A DNA stretch of 64,000 nt from assembly GCF_004135345.1 (NCBI RefSeq), contig NZ_CP035495.1, positions 1,488,001 through 1,552,000 of the forward strand, written 5' to 3'. Each line of letters begins with the position of its first letter. Position 1 is the stretch's first letter. Under the pieces are notes generated by a model that saw nothing but the letters and a program-made list of their open reading frames with translations, made no database searches and had not been told where the DNA came from. Source of the DNA: Xylanimonas allomyrinae (GTDB lineage Bacteria; Actinomycetota; Actinomycetes; Actinomycetales; Cellulomonadaceae). A program made the translations under genes and the position numbers. Below are positions 18,078-26,602 of this stretch, one piece after another.

Positions 18078-19082
18078 GTGTCCTTCAGGCCCCCGGCGAC
18101 GCACCGCACGGCCGCGGCCTCGCCGCGGCACCGTGCGGTGCGTCGCCGTGCGTCGAGGCCCGGCCCGCTCCGGCACCGTTCGGCCCAGCCCCGAGCGTCC
18201 AGGCGTCGAGCGGCACGGTCCCGGGTGAGCCGCGCCGTCGTCGCGGCCGTGGCCTGCCTCGGGGTGGCGGTCCTGCTGTACCCCTCCGCGGCCGACTGGT
18301 ATGCCACACGAGCGCACGCCGCAGAGGTCACCGACTATGTCGAGCGGGTACACGACGTCCCCGGCCCCGAACGGACACGGCTCCTGGCCAGCGCGCGTGA
18401 GTACAACTCACGCCTCCCGGGCGTCCCGCTCGGCGATCCGCCCACGACGTCCGCCGGGGACGCCCGCGACCCCGATGTGGCGGCGTACCTCGACCAGCTC
18501 GCCACGACACAGACCATGGCCCGCCTGCGGATCCCCGCGATCGACGCCGACCTGCCCGTCTACCACGGCACGGACGAGCAGACGCTCGCCCGCGGCGTCG
18601 GGCACCTGTACGGGTCGTCGCTCCCCGTCGGCGGTCCCGGCACGCATGCCGTGCTCACCGGCCACGCCGGCCTGGTCGGCACCACGGTCTTCGACCGCCT
18701 CCACGAGCTCACCCGTGGCGACCACTTCACGATCACCGTCCAGGACGAGGTGCTCACCTACGAGGTCGACCAGATCCTCACGGTCGAGCCGGACGACACC
18801 GACGCGCTGAGGCCCACGCCCGGCCGCGACCAGGTCACGCTCGTGACCTGCACGCCCATCGGCGTGAACTCGCACCGTCTGCTGGTCCGCGGCGAGCGCG
18901 TGCCCACCGTGCCGCAGGCGCCGGAGACGGTGGCCGCCATGGTCGCCGCGGGGACCGGATTCCCCTGGTGGACGCTGGGTGTGCTCGCCGTCCCCGCCGC
19001 CTACGGCGTCGGCACGCTGCTCCCTCGCTCGCGCCGCCGCAAGCCATGCCCGACGCAGGGCGACGGCGTCAGCCCCCGCTGA
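18078..19082 (+). CDS. Class C (pilus-polymerising) sortase 2
   Basis: A 334-residue sortase for pilus 2, starting at GTG 18078 behind AGGAGG. A basic cytoplasmic N-terminus of about 50 residues precedes a membrane helix (52-68). Catalytic His196 lies in LTGHAGL, Cys258 in TLVTCTP and Arg267 in NSHRLL; a C-terminal hydrophobic segment (FPWWTLGVLAVP) follows. The lid region reads GDPPTT, so the aromatic residue that usually follows Asp-Pro in class C lids is Pro here; sortase 1 keeps an aromatic (DPY). Its 3' end overlaps the converging dus gene by 14 bases. Confidence 0.92.
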   Translation: MSFRPPATHRTAAASPRHRAVRRRASRPGPLRHRSAQPRASRRRAARSRVSRAVVAAVACLGVAVLLYPSAADWYATRAHAAEVTDYVERVHDVPGPERTRLLASAREYNSRLPGVPLGDPPTTSAGDARDPDVAAYLDQLATTQTMARLRIPAIDADLPVYHGTDEQTLARGVGHLYGSSLPVGGPGTHAVLTGHAGLVGTTVFDRLHELTRGDHFTITVQDEVLTYEVDQILTVEPDDTDALRPTPGRDQVTLVTCTPIGVNSHRLLVRGERVPTVPQAPETVAAMVAAGTGFPWWTLGVLAVPAAYGVGTLLPRSRRRKPCPTQGDGVSPR

Positions 19083-20289
19083 CGCTCAGCTCGGCCTCGC
19101 GCAGCTTCGCCTCCCACGTGGCGTCCAACTCGCGGCTGTCGAGCCAGCCGTAGGGCAGGTGCGGCGTCTTGGGTGTGCCCGCCCGGCCGCGCTGACCCTC
19201 GGCGGCCTCTCCCGGATAGGGTGCGTCGCCGAGCGCGTCGAGGCGCTCGCGCAGCTCGGCACGCGTCGAGACCAGTGCGAGCGCGCGCCGTGCCTCGCCA
19301 CCGACGGCGTACCCCTTCAGATACCAGGCCATGTGCTTGCGCAGGTCACGCATGCCCTTGCCCTCGGCGTCGGCCGCGTGCTCGGCAGTGTCGCCGTCGC
19401 GGTAGTAGTCGATCATGAGCTCGCCGTGCCGGTAGATGGTCTCGGCCACCTGGCGCAGGGTGGGCCGCACGCGCACCGTCTCGCCGTGGAACGCCGCGGC
19501 GAGGTCGGCGAACAGCCACGGGCGACCCTGGCAGCCGCGCCCGACGACGACGCCGTCCGCCCCGGTCTCGCGCACCATGCGCAGTGCGTCGTCGGCCGAC
19601 CAGATGTCGCCGTTGCCGAGCACGGGCACCGTGGTGACGGCCTCCTTGAGGCGGGCGATCGACGTCCAGCGAGCCTGACCCGAGTAGTGCTGCGCGACCG
19701 TGCGCGCGTGCAGCGCGACGGCCGCCACCCCCAAGCCCTCCGCGATCGTGCCCGCCTCCAGGTACGTCAGGTGCTCGTCGTCGATGCCCTCCCGCATCTT
19801 GATCGTCACGGGCACCCCGTACGGTCGCGCCGCCTCGACGGCCGCCCGCACGATGTCGGTGAAGAGCTGCCGCTTCCATGGCAACGCGCCGCCACCGCCC
19901 TTGCGTGTCACCTTGGGCACGGGGCAACCGAAGTTGAGGTCGACGTGGTCGGCGCGGTCCTCGCTCACGATGATCCGTACGGCCGCGCCGACGGTCGCAG
20001 GGTCGACGCCGTAGACCTGCGCCGATCGCGGCACCTCGTCGTCACCGAACGTCACGATGCGCAGCGCTTCGCTGTTGCGTTCGACGAGCGCACGCGACGT
20101 CACCATCTCGGCGACGTACACGCCCGGGTGGTGCCCGGTGGACGCCCCGGCCTCTCGGCACAGGGTGCGGAACGCGCGGTTCGTCACGCCGGCCATCGGG
20201 GCCAGCACGACCGGCGTGTCCACCGTGAGCGACCCGAGCTGCAAGGGCGGCAGGACGCGCGAGAGCGCCGCGGTGGCGAAGGAGGTCAT
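19069..20289 (-). CDS. dus: tRNA-dihydrouridine synthase (DusB/NifR3 family)
   Basis: This FMN enzyme reduces uridines in the tRNA D-loop. Family landmarks: VVLAPMAGVTNRAFR near the N-terminus, DLNFGCPVPKVTRKGGGG with the catalytic Cys, VTIKMREGID, LHARTVAQHYSG and GADGVVVGRGCQGRPWLF. It has 406 residues from ATG 20289, which has GGAG about ten bases upstream; ATG 20298 is an in-frame alternative too close to that site. The 3' end overlaps the converging sortase 2 gene. In actinobacteria dus often lies near glyS, which here is about 9 kb away across apparently inserted genes. Confidence 0.95.
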   Translation of the reverse strand: MTSFATAALSRVLPPLQLGSLTVDTPVVLAPMAGVTNRAFRTLCREAGASTGHHPGVYVAEMVTSRALVERNSEALRIVTFGDDEVPRSAQVYGVDPATVGAAVRIIVSEDRADHVDLNFGCPVPKVTRKGGGGALPWKRQLFTDIVRAAVEAARPYGVPVTIKMREGIDDEHLTYLEAGTIAEGLGVAAVALHARTVAQHYSGQARWTSIARLKEAVTTVPVLGNGDIWSADDALRMVRETGADGVVVGRGCQGRPWLFADLAAAFHGETVRVRPTLRQVAETIYRHGELMIDYYRDGDTAEHAADAEGKGMRDLRKHMAWYLKGYAVGGEARRALALVSTRAELRERLDALGDAPYPGEAAEGQRGRAGTPKTPHLPYGWLDSRELDATWEAKLREAELSVSGG

Positions 20290-20321
20290 GACGCCCATTC
20301 TCCCACCCGGCCCCGCGACCC

Positions 20322-20927
20322 CTAAAGCCAGCCGTTGTCACGTGCGAGACGCACGGCCTCGGCCCGGGTGCGCGCACCTGTCTTCCCGATGGCCGCCGAG
20401 AGGTAGTTGCGCACCGTCCCCTCGGAGAGGAACGCCGTGCTCGCGATCTGCGCGACCGTCGCACCGCTCTCCGCGAGGCGCAGCAGCTCACGCTCGCGGC
20501 CGGTGAGCGGTGACTCCCCCGCCGTGAGCGTCTGGACGGCGAGCTCCGGGTCGACGACGCGCAGTCCCGCGTGGACCCGCCGCACCGCGTCGGCCAGTTC
20601 CTCGGCGGGCGTGTCCTTGACCACGAAGCCGGATGCTCCGGCATCGAGCGCGCGGCGGAGGTAGCCGGGCCGTCCGAACGTCGTGACGATGAGCGCGCGA
20701 CACCCCGGGACCTGGGCCCGCAGCGCCGCAGCCGCACCGATGCCGTCGAGGCCGGGCATCTCGACGTCGAGCAGGGCGACGTCGGCGCCCGAGGCGCGGG
20801 CGGCCTCCACCACCTCGTCGCCGCGCCCCACCTGGGCGACCACCTCCAGGTCGGCCTCCAGGTCGAGCAACGCGGCGAGGGCGCCGCGGACGAGCGCCTG
20901 ATCGTCGGCCAGGAGCAGGCGGATCAC
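20322..20927 (-). CDS. LuxR/NarL-type response regulator
   Basis: A 201-residue regulator with a receiver domain (ADDQ acidic pocket, phospho-acceptor Asp in LLDVEMPG, KDTP) and a C-terminal LuxR helix-turn-helix (LTGRERELLRLAESGATVAQ, then LSEGTVRNYLSAAIGKTGAR). GTG 20927 overlaps the histidine kinase stop (GTGA), so the pair is coupled. It resembles DesR/LiaR-type regulators that control adjacent ABC-2 transporters. The exporter at 22196-23991, upstream in the same direction, is the obvious candidate target. Confidence 0.93.
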   Translation of the reverse strand: MIRLLLADDQALVRGALAALLDLEADLEVVAQVGRGDEVVEAARASGADVALLDVEMPGLDGIGAAAALRAQVPGCRALIVTTFGRPGYLRRALDAGASGFVVKDTPAEELADAVRRVHAGLRVVDPELAVQTLTAGESPLTGRERELLRLAESGATVAQIASTAFLSEGTVRNYLSAAIGKTGARTRAEAVRLARDNGWL

Positions 20928-22165
20928 GGGGCGATCCTCCCATCCGTCTGCGCGGACCCGAACCTCACGGCGATGCGGAAGCCGCCGAGCGGGCCGCGCC
21001 CCGCCGAGAGCGTCGCGCCCGCGGCCCTCGACCGTTCGCCGAGCCCCCGCAGTCCGCTGCCGTCCGCCAGCGCGCCGGCATCGGGGCCGCGCCCGTCGTC
21101 GTCGACGATGATCGAGTCCTGGCCGAGGGCGACGACCACGCGGCGCGCGAGCGAGTGCCGCAGCACGTTGGTGGTCGCCTCGCGCAGCGCCCACGCGAAC
21201 AGCTCCTGGCGGGCGGGCGGCACGGTGTCGACAGTGCCGGGCAGCGCAGCCTCGATACCCGCAGCGTCGAACGCGGCACGAGCGGCCGCGAGCTCGCCGG
21301 GTAGCGTGACGGGCCGCGCTCCGGTCACCATGCTCCGCACGTCCGCGAGCGCCGAACGCGTGAGCCGCTGGATGTCGGCGAGCTCGGCGGCCGCTCGGTC
21401 GGGGTCCTCCCGCAGCAGCCGCGCCGCAAGCTCTGCCTTGACGCTGACGACGGTGAGCGAGTGGCCGACGACGTCGTGGACGTCGCGGGCGAGGCGCTCT
21501 CGCTCGTGGGCGGCGGCGAGCGTGGCGACCTCCTCCTGGGCGACGAAGAGCTGGCGGTTGCGTGCGACGAGCTGGGTGAACGCGAAGACGGCCAGTCCGG
21601 CCAGCACCGCGGACAACGCCGTGGAGTCCTCGCTCTCCCACCCGGGCACCAGCCGGGGCACGACCAGCAGGACGACGACGATCACGGCGAGCACGACGAG
21701 CGCGGTGCGTCGGCGCACGAGGAACACGGAGGTCACGCCCACGAAGACGAGACCGACCATGCCGTGCTGGTGGGCCGCGAGCGACGTGAGGGCGACGAAC
21801 GCGGTCTGGACCGCCAGCACCGTGACCACGACGCGGGCCGGGGCGTCCTGGAAGCGCAGGGCGTAGACCGAGAACCCGTAGACCGCGGCGACCCCGGCCA
21901 CTCCGATCACTCCGAGGACCCGCAGGGCGGGCGGTTCCGCGGCGAGCGCGGTGGTGAGCGGCTCGGCGAGGAACACGACCCAGACGAGCCCGAGCAGCGG
22001 TCCGAACCGGCGCCAGCCCGGCGCCCGGCCGAGCGCCGCCGGCCGCTGGTCGCGCACGAGTGCGGTACGCCACCCCGGCGTGCTGCCGCCCTCGCCGGGC
22101 CGTGCGTGCCCGCCGGGCCGGGCTGCGGCGTCGTGCGGCACGGGGGCTGTGGTCACGGTGTCCAC
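20924..22165 (-). CDS. Sensor histidine kinase (DesK/LiaS-like, HisKA_3 type)
   Basis: A 413-residue membrane kinase. A Pro/Gly-rich N-terminus of about 50 residues precedes five or six membrane helices (about 52-190). The dimerisation domain holds the phospho-accepting His in ERLARDVHDVVGHSL, and the ATP-binding domain shows EATTNVLRHS, VDDDGRG and GSGLRGLGER. There is no large extracellular sensor domain, so it probably senses the membrane, as DesK-type kinases do. It is coupled to the response regulator and lies 30 bases downstream of the ABC-2 permease gene. Confidence 0.93.
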   Translation of the reverse strand: MDTVTTAPVPHDAAARPGGHARPGEGGSTPGWRTALVRDQRPAALGRAPGWRRFGPLLGLVWVVFLAEPLTTALAAEPPALRVLGVIGVAGVAAVYGFSVYALRFQDAPARVVVTVLAVQTAFVALTSLAAHQHGMVGLVFVGVTSVFLVRRRTALVVLAVIVVVLLVVPRLVPGWESEDSTALSAVLAGLAVFAFTQLVARNRQLFVAQEEVATLAAAHERERLARDVHDVVGHSLTVVSVKAELAARLLREDPDRAAAELADIQRLTRSALADVRSMVTGARPVTLPGELAAARAAFDAAGIEAALPGTVDTVPPARQELFAWALREATTNVLRHSLARRVVVALGQDSIIVDDDGRGPDAGALADGSGLRGLGERSRAAGATLSAGRGPLGGFRIAVRFGSAQTDGRIAP

Positions 22166-22195
22166 GCTCGCACACGTGGCGCCCGGACCTGGGCG

Positions 22196-23014
22196 TCAGA
22201 CACGCGCGGTGTCGCGGCGGAACCGCCACGCGGCGCCGATGCCGAAGATCGCGGCCCACGCTGCGACGTTGACCAACGCCGTCCACGAGAAGTCGCCGCC
22301 GAGCGGCCAGCGCACGAGCTCGGCGAGCCCGTAGGTGGGGGTGAACCGGGCGATGTCGTAGAAGAGCGACCCCTTGTCGAGGGGAACGAACAGCCCGCCC
22401 GCGAAGGACAGCAGCGCGGTGGCGGGCCCGAGGATCTGCATGACGTTCTCGGTGGGGAGCAGGTAGCCCATGAACAGGCCGAACGCGGCGAACACGACGG
22501 AACCGCCCCAGGCGAGCAGAGCGCAGCCGGCCCAGGCTCCGGCGGTCATCTGCGCGTGCGCGAACGCGGCGACGACGAGGGTCAGCGCGACGGACACCGC
22601 ACCGAGCGCGAGCGCGGCCCCGAGCTTGGTGACGACGTAGGCGGCGGGGCGCAGCGGCGTGAGCCGCAGGTGCCGGGTCCAGCCCTGCGCTCGCTCGACG
22701 GAGACGCTCGCGCCGCCCGCGACGGCCGCGAGCATGGCCCCGTACAGCGCCATCGAGACGGCCACGTAGGCCACGACGTTGGCGTGCGCCCCGGCCGGGA
22801 CCGTCCGGTAGGCGGCGTTGGTGCCGAAGATGAGGAAGAAGACGGGTGGCATGACGAGCGAGAAGATCAGCGAACGCCGGTTGCGGAGCATGCGGCGCAG
22901 CTCGATGCGCAGGTAGCGAGCGTTGACCAGCGCGCCGATCCCGCGCGCCGCGCGCGGCCCCGGAACGTCCGTGAGGGCCGGGTGGGTGGCGGCTTGATCG
23001 AGGGTCGTGCTCAT
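22196..23014 (-). CDS. ABC-2 type exporter permease
   Basis: A 272-residue permease with a cytoplasmic N-terminus and about six helices. The first follows RIELRRMLRNRRSLIFSLVM, a typical ABC-2 membrane entry. The start ATG overlaps the stop of the upstream ATPase gene (ATGA), so the two subunits are made together. The next genes are a DesK/DesR-like two-component pair, the usual layout for drug- or lipid-responsive ABC-2 exporters. The substrate is unknown. Confidence 0.9.
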   Translation of the reverse strand: MSTTLDQAATHPALTDVPGPRAARGIGALVNARYLRIELRRMLRNRRSLIFSLVMPPVFFLIFGTNAAYRTVPAGAHANVVAYVAVSMALYGAMLAAVAGGASVSVERAQGWTRHLRLTPLRPAAYVVTKLGAALALGAVSVALTLVVAAFAHAQMTAGAWAGCALLAWGGSVVFAAFGLFMGYLLPTENVMQILGPATALLSFAGGLFVPLDKGSLFYDIARFTPTYGLAELVRWPLGGDFSWTALVNVAAWAAIFGIGAAWRFRRDTARV

Positions 23015-23991
23015 CGTGCGCTCGCTTCGGTCGTGAGGGCGACGAACGCGTCCTCGAGGTTGCGGGAGGTGATCTCGACGTCCCGGGCCGGGGTGGCGGT
23101 CAGCAGGTGGCGTGCGACGGCATCCGAGTCCGCCGTGTGGACGATGAGGCGCACGCCCCGCTCCTCGACCGACTCGACGGCGCCGAGGCGCCGCAGGGCG
23201 CCGACGGCGTGGGCGCGGGTCGCGTCGTCGTCGATCTCGGCGGAGACGACGCGGCCCGAGGCGAGCGCCTTGACCTCGGCGGCCGTCCCGTCGGCGACGA
23301 CGCGCCCGTGGCTGACCATGACGACGCGATCGGCGTAGGCGTCGGCCTCGTCGAGGTAGTGCGTGGCGAAGACGACGGTGCGGCCGCCGGCGGCGTCGGC
23401 GCGGATGGCGGCCCAGAACTCGCGTCGCCCCTCGACGTCCATGCCGGTGGTCGGCTCGTCGAGGACGAGCAGGTCGGGGTCGGGCACCAGAGCCATGGCG
23501 AACCGCAGGCGCTGCTGCTGGCCGCCGGAGCACTTGGCGACCAGGCGATCGGCGAGGTCGGCGATGCCGGCGCGGGCGAGGTAGGCGGCGGGGTCGACGT
23601 CCCTGCCGAACAGTGCGCCCGTGAGGCCCACGGTCTCGCCGACGGTGAGGTCGCGCAGCAGGCCGCCAGTCTGCATGACGGCGGCCACCCGGCCTGCGGC
23701 CACGGCCGCCTCGGGCGTCCCGCCGAGCACCGCCACGGTGCCCGACGTGGGTGCGGCCAGGCCGAGGACCATGTCGATGGTCGTGGTCTTTCCCGCCCCG
23801 TTCGGGCCCAGGAAGGCGACGACCTCGCCACGCTCGATGCGCAGGTCCAGCCCGTCGACGGCACGCACCGACCCGGACGGGCTGCGGAACTCCTTGACGA
23901 GCCCGCGCAGCTCGACCGCCGGTGCGGCAGACGCCCTGGCAGACGCCCTGGCAGTCGGTAGGGCGGCAGCGGGTGCAGGCGATGTGCTCAT
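23011..23991 (-). CDS. ABC transporter ATP-binding protein (ABC-2 exporter, daunorubicin-resistance type)
   Basis: A 326-residue ATPase: Walker A GPNGAGKTT, signature in the variant form KCSGGQQQR, Walker B LLVLDEPTTGMD, H-loop FATHYLDEAD, and a C-terminal ~90-residue extension of the DrrA/CcmA type. An Ala/Arg-rich leader of about 25 residues precedes the domain. ATG 23991 has GGGAGG nine bases upstream. It is the first gene of an operon with the permease, kinase and response regulator. Confidence 0.93.
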   Translation of the reverse strand: MSTSPAPAAALPTARASARASAAPAVELRGLVKEFRSPSGSVRAVDGLDLRIERGEVVAFLGPNGAGKTTTIDMVLGLAAPTSGTVAVLGGTPEAAVAAGRVAAVMQTGGLLRDLTVGETVGLTGALFGRDVDPAAYLARAGIADLADRLVAKCSGGQQQRLRFAMALVPDPDLLVLDEPTTGMDVEGRREFWAAIRADAAGGRTVVFATHYLDEADAYADRVVMVSHGRVVADGTAAEVKALASGRVVSAEIDDDATRAHAVGALRRLGAVESVEERGVRLIVHTADSDAVARHLLTATPARDVEITSRNLEDAFVALTTEASAR

Positions 23992-24122
23992 GTCACGCAG
24001 CCTCCCGCCGCCGGGTCCGCGGCGGCAGGCGCGACTGTCACCGGTCGGGCATGACATCCGTCATGCGGGATTCACCGTTCGCGGCCTCCCCCCGGAGGCC
24101 GGCGTTGCGCCACACTGTCGCC

Positions 24123-24959
24123 ATGCGCCGTCCCCTCCTCACCGCCGTCCTCGCCGTCGTCGCCGTCCTGGGAGCGTCCGCGTGCTCGTCGGGCTCCGGC
24201 CCCGAGGCCGCCCCGGCGACCGGCGACGCCCGCTACGTCACGGCGGGCAAGCTCACGATCGCGACCGCCGAGCCCGCCTACTCGCCGTGGGTGGAGAACG
24301 ACGACCCGGCCTCGGGCGAGGGGTTCGAGGCCGCCGTCGCCTACGCCGTCGCCGACCGGCTCGGGTTCGCCCGCGACGACGTCGTGTGGACGCGCACCAC
24401 CTTCGACGAGGCGATCGCGCCGGGCCCCAAGGACTTCGACCTCAACCTTCAGCAGTTCTCCATCACGGACGAACGCCGCAACGCCGTCGACTTCTCGACG
24501 CCGTACTACGAGACGACCCAGGTGGCCATCACCGTCGAGGGCTCCCCCGCGGCGTCGGCCACCACGCTCGCGGACCTCAAGCCGCTGCGGATCGGGGCGC
24601 AGACCGGCACCACGAGCCTCGACGCGGTCGACGCGTCGATCGCGCCCGACGGCGGCGCCCAGGTCTTCAACACCAACGACGACGCCAAGCTCGCGCTCCA
24701 GAACGGCACGATCGACGCGCTCGTCGTCGACCTGCCGACGGCGTTCTACCTGGTCGGAGCCGAGCTCGACGGCGGCACGATCCTGGGCCAGCTCCCGGAC
24801 TCGGCGGGCGGCGACCAGTTCGGCATCGTGCTCGAGAAGGACTCGCCGCTGACCGCCGACGTCTCGGCGGCCGTCGACGCCCTGCGCGCCGACGGCACGC
24901 TCGACGAGCTGGCGCGCACGTGGCTCGGCGGCGAGGGCGCCGCACCGGTGCTCCACTGA
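24123..24959 (+). CDS. Amino-acid ABC transporter substrate-binding lipoprotein
   Basis: A 278-residue family-3 solute-binding protein. The lipoprotein signal ends GASAC (Cys about 20). Typical features are KLTIATAEPAYSPW, GFEAAVAYAVADRLG, DFDLNLQQFSITDERRNAVD and IGAQTGTTS. It would capture a polar amino acid or small organic compound outside the cell for the permease and ATPase encoded just downstream. The start ATG is followed by MRRPLL; the stop overlaps the permease ATG by one base (TGATG). It is divergent from the ABC-2 operon. Confidence 0.92.
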   Translation: MRRPLLTAVLAVVAVLGASACSSGSGPEAAPATGDARYVTAGKLTIATAEPAYSPWVENDDPASGEGFEAAVAYAVADRLGFARDDVVWTRTTFDEAIAPGPKDFDLNLQQFSITDERRNAVDFSTPYYETTQVAITVEGSPAASATTLADLKPLRIGAQTGTTSLDAVDASIAPDGGAQVFNTNDDAKLALQNGTIDALVVDLPTAFYLVGAELDGGTILGQLPDSAGGDQFGIVLEKDSPLTADVSAAVDALRADGTLDELARTWLGGEGAAPVLH

Positions 24960-25807
24960 TGCCGCCGCGGACGCCGTCGGCGCTGGAGCTGGACCGGCGC
25001 GTCTACCGCACGCGGCAGGGCTACCGTTCGGTCGCCGTGAGCCTGGTCAGCACGGCGGTGTTCGCGGCGGTCGTGGTCTGGGCGCTGCGCGCGGCTCCGG
25101 GCTGGCCGCGCGTCGTCGACTCGTTCTTCGACCTCCAGGCGGCGCGTCGTTCGTTCCCGGCCGTCCTGACGGGCCTGTGGCTCAACCTGCGCGTGCTGCT
25201 CGTCGCGGCGGTCGGCGTCCTCGTGGTGTCGCTGCTGGTCGCGACCGCGCGCACGTTGCGCGGGGCGGTGTTCTTCCCGCTGCGCGCCCTGGCCGCCGGG
25301 TACACCGACCTGTTCCGCGGGATGCCGCTCATCATCGTGCTCTACCTCGTCGGGTTCGGGGTGCCGGGGCTGCGGTTCTTCCCGCGCATGGACGCCGCGT
25401 TCTGGGGCACGATCGCGCTCGTGCTGGTCTACTCGGCCTACGTCGCGGAGGTGTGGCGGGCCGGCATCGAGGCGGTGCACCCGTCGCAGCGGCTCGCCGC
25501 CCGGGGGCTCGGGCTCACGCACGGGCAGACGTTGCGGAGGGTGGTGCTGCCGCAGGCCGTGCGCAAGGTCGCGCCGGCGCTCATGAACGACTTCGTCGCG
25601 ATGCAGAAGGACGTCGGGCTCATCTCGGTGCTCGGCGCCGTCGACGCCGTGCGTGCGGCCCAGATCGAGACGTCTCGCTACTACGACTTCACGCCCTACG
25701 TCGTGGCGGGCCTGCTGTTCGTCCTGCTCGCGCTCCCGGTCATCCGGCTGACCGACTGGTACACGGCGCGGCTTCGGCGGCGCGAGCAGGTGGGAGGGTT
25801 CGTATGA
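24959..25807 (+). CDS. Amino-acid ABC transporter permease (HisM/GlnP type)
   Basis: A 282-residue permease with about five helices and the polar amino-acid permease signature: GLWLNLRVLLVAA at the start of the domain, DLFRGMPLIIVLYLV, and the EAA loop ARGLGLTHGQTLRRVVLPQAVRK. Only one permease gene is present, so the transporter is probably a homodimer in the membrane. It is coupled to the binding protein upstream and to the ATPase downstream by one- and four-base overlaps. Confidence 0.93.
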   Translation: MPPRTPSALELDRRVYRTRQGYRSVAVSLVSTAVFAAVVVWALRAAPGWPRVVDSFFDLQAARRSFPAVLTGLWLNLRVLLVAAVGVLVVSLLVATARTLRGAVFFPLRALAAGYTDLFRGMPLIIVLYLVGFGVPGLRFFPRMDAAFWGTIALVLVYSAYVAEVWRAGIEAVHPSQRLAARGLGLTHGQTLRRVVLPQAVRKVAPALMNDFVAMQKDVGLISVLGAVDAVRAAQIETSRYYDFTPYVVAGLLFVLLALPVIRLTDWYTARLRRREQVGGFV

Positions 25808-26553
25808 CCGCGCAGCGCCCGCCCGTCCTGGAGCTGCGCGACGTGTGGTGCGCCTTCGGCGACCACGAGGTGCTGCGCGGCATCGACCTGGCGGTCCATC
25901 GTCACGAGGTCGTCGTCCTGGTCGGGCCGAGCGGCTCGGGCAAGTCGACGCTGCTGCGCACCGCCAACCTCCTCGAGCACGTCGACGACGGTCAGATCCT
26001 GCTGACGGGCGAGGACATCACCGACCCGCGCGTCGACGCCGACGCCGTCCGTGCGCGTGTCGGCACGGTGTTCCAGGCGTACAACCTGTTCCCGCACCTG
26101 TCGGTGCTCGACAACGTGACGCTCGCCTCGCGCGTGGTGCACAAGCGCCCCCGGGCCGAGGCCGAGGCGCACGGCCGTGAGCTGCTGGCCGGGATCGGCC
26201 TGGGCGCCAAGGCCGACGCGTACCCCGACATGCTCTCGGGCGGCCAGCAGCAGCGCGTCGCGATCGTGCGGGCCATCGCGGCCGACCCCGAGCTCCTGCT
26301 GCTCGACGAGATCACGTCGGCGCTCGACCCCGAGCTGGTCGGCGAGGTCCTCGACCTGGTGCGCTCGCTCAAGGACCGCGGGGCGACCATCCTCATGGCG
26401 ACGCACGAGATGGCGTTCGCGCGCGACGTCGCCGACCGCGTCGTGTTCCTCGACCAGGGGCGCGTGCTGGAGCAGGGCCCGGCCCGGGAGTTCTTCGCAG
26501 ACCCGCGCGAGACGCGCACGCGCGAGTTCCTCGCGAGGTTCCGCGCGGTGTAG
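25804..26553 (+). CDS. Amino-acid ABC transporter ATP-binding protein (GlnQ/HisP type)
   Basis: A 249-residue ATPase energising the amino-acid importer. Walker A GPSGSGKST, Q-loop VFQAYNLFPH, signature LSGGQQQR, Walker B LLLLDEITSALDPE and H-loop MATHEMAFARDVADR are all intact, and the last four are characteristic of the polar amino-acid subfamily. Walker B has DEITSALDPE, a common variant. The ATG overlaps the permease stop by four bases, and the gene ends the three-gene operon. Confidence 0.95.
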   Translation: MTAQRPPVLELRDVWCAFGDHEVLRGIDLAVHRHEVVVLVGPSGSGKSTLLRTANLLEHVDDGQILLTGEDITDPRVDADAVRARVGTVFQAYNLFPHLSVLDNVTLASRVVHKRPRAEAEAHGRELLAGIGLGAKADAYPDMLSGGQQQRVAIVRAIAADPELLLLDEITSALDPELVGEVLDLVRSLKDRGATILMATHEMAFARDVADRVVFLDQGRVLEQGPAREFFADPRETRTREFLARFRAV

Positions 26554-26571
26554 CGGCCCGGCGGTGTTTGC

Positions 26572-26600
26572 CACGAGCAACTACTCGTGTCAGAGTACTC
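26572..26600 (+). promoter_or_regulatory. Candidate PadR operator
   Basis: Inverted repeat CACGAG (26572-26577) / CTCGTG (26584-26589) with a 6-base spacer, followed by the palindrome GAGTACTC (26593-26600), directly before the PadR start at 26603. PadR-type repressors commonly bind such repeats in their own promoter, so autoregulation of the padR-MFS pair is likely. No clear Shine-Dalgarno site is seen for PadR. Confidence 0.5.
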
Positions 26601-26602
26601 GC

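Noticed and set aside
20322-22286. A 654-codon minus-strand frame joining the response regulator to sequence across the histidine kinase
   Set aside because: Only its last 201 codons encode a real protein (response regulator from GTG 20927). The upstream part is Arg/Ala-rich shadow of the kinase gene in another frame.
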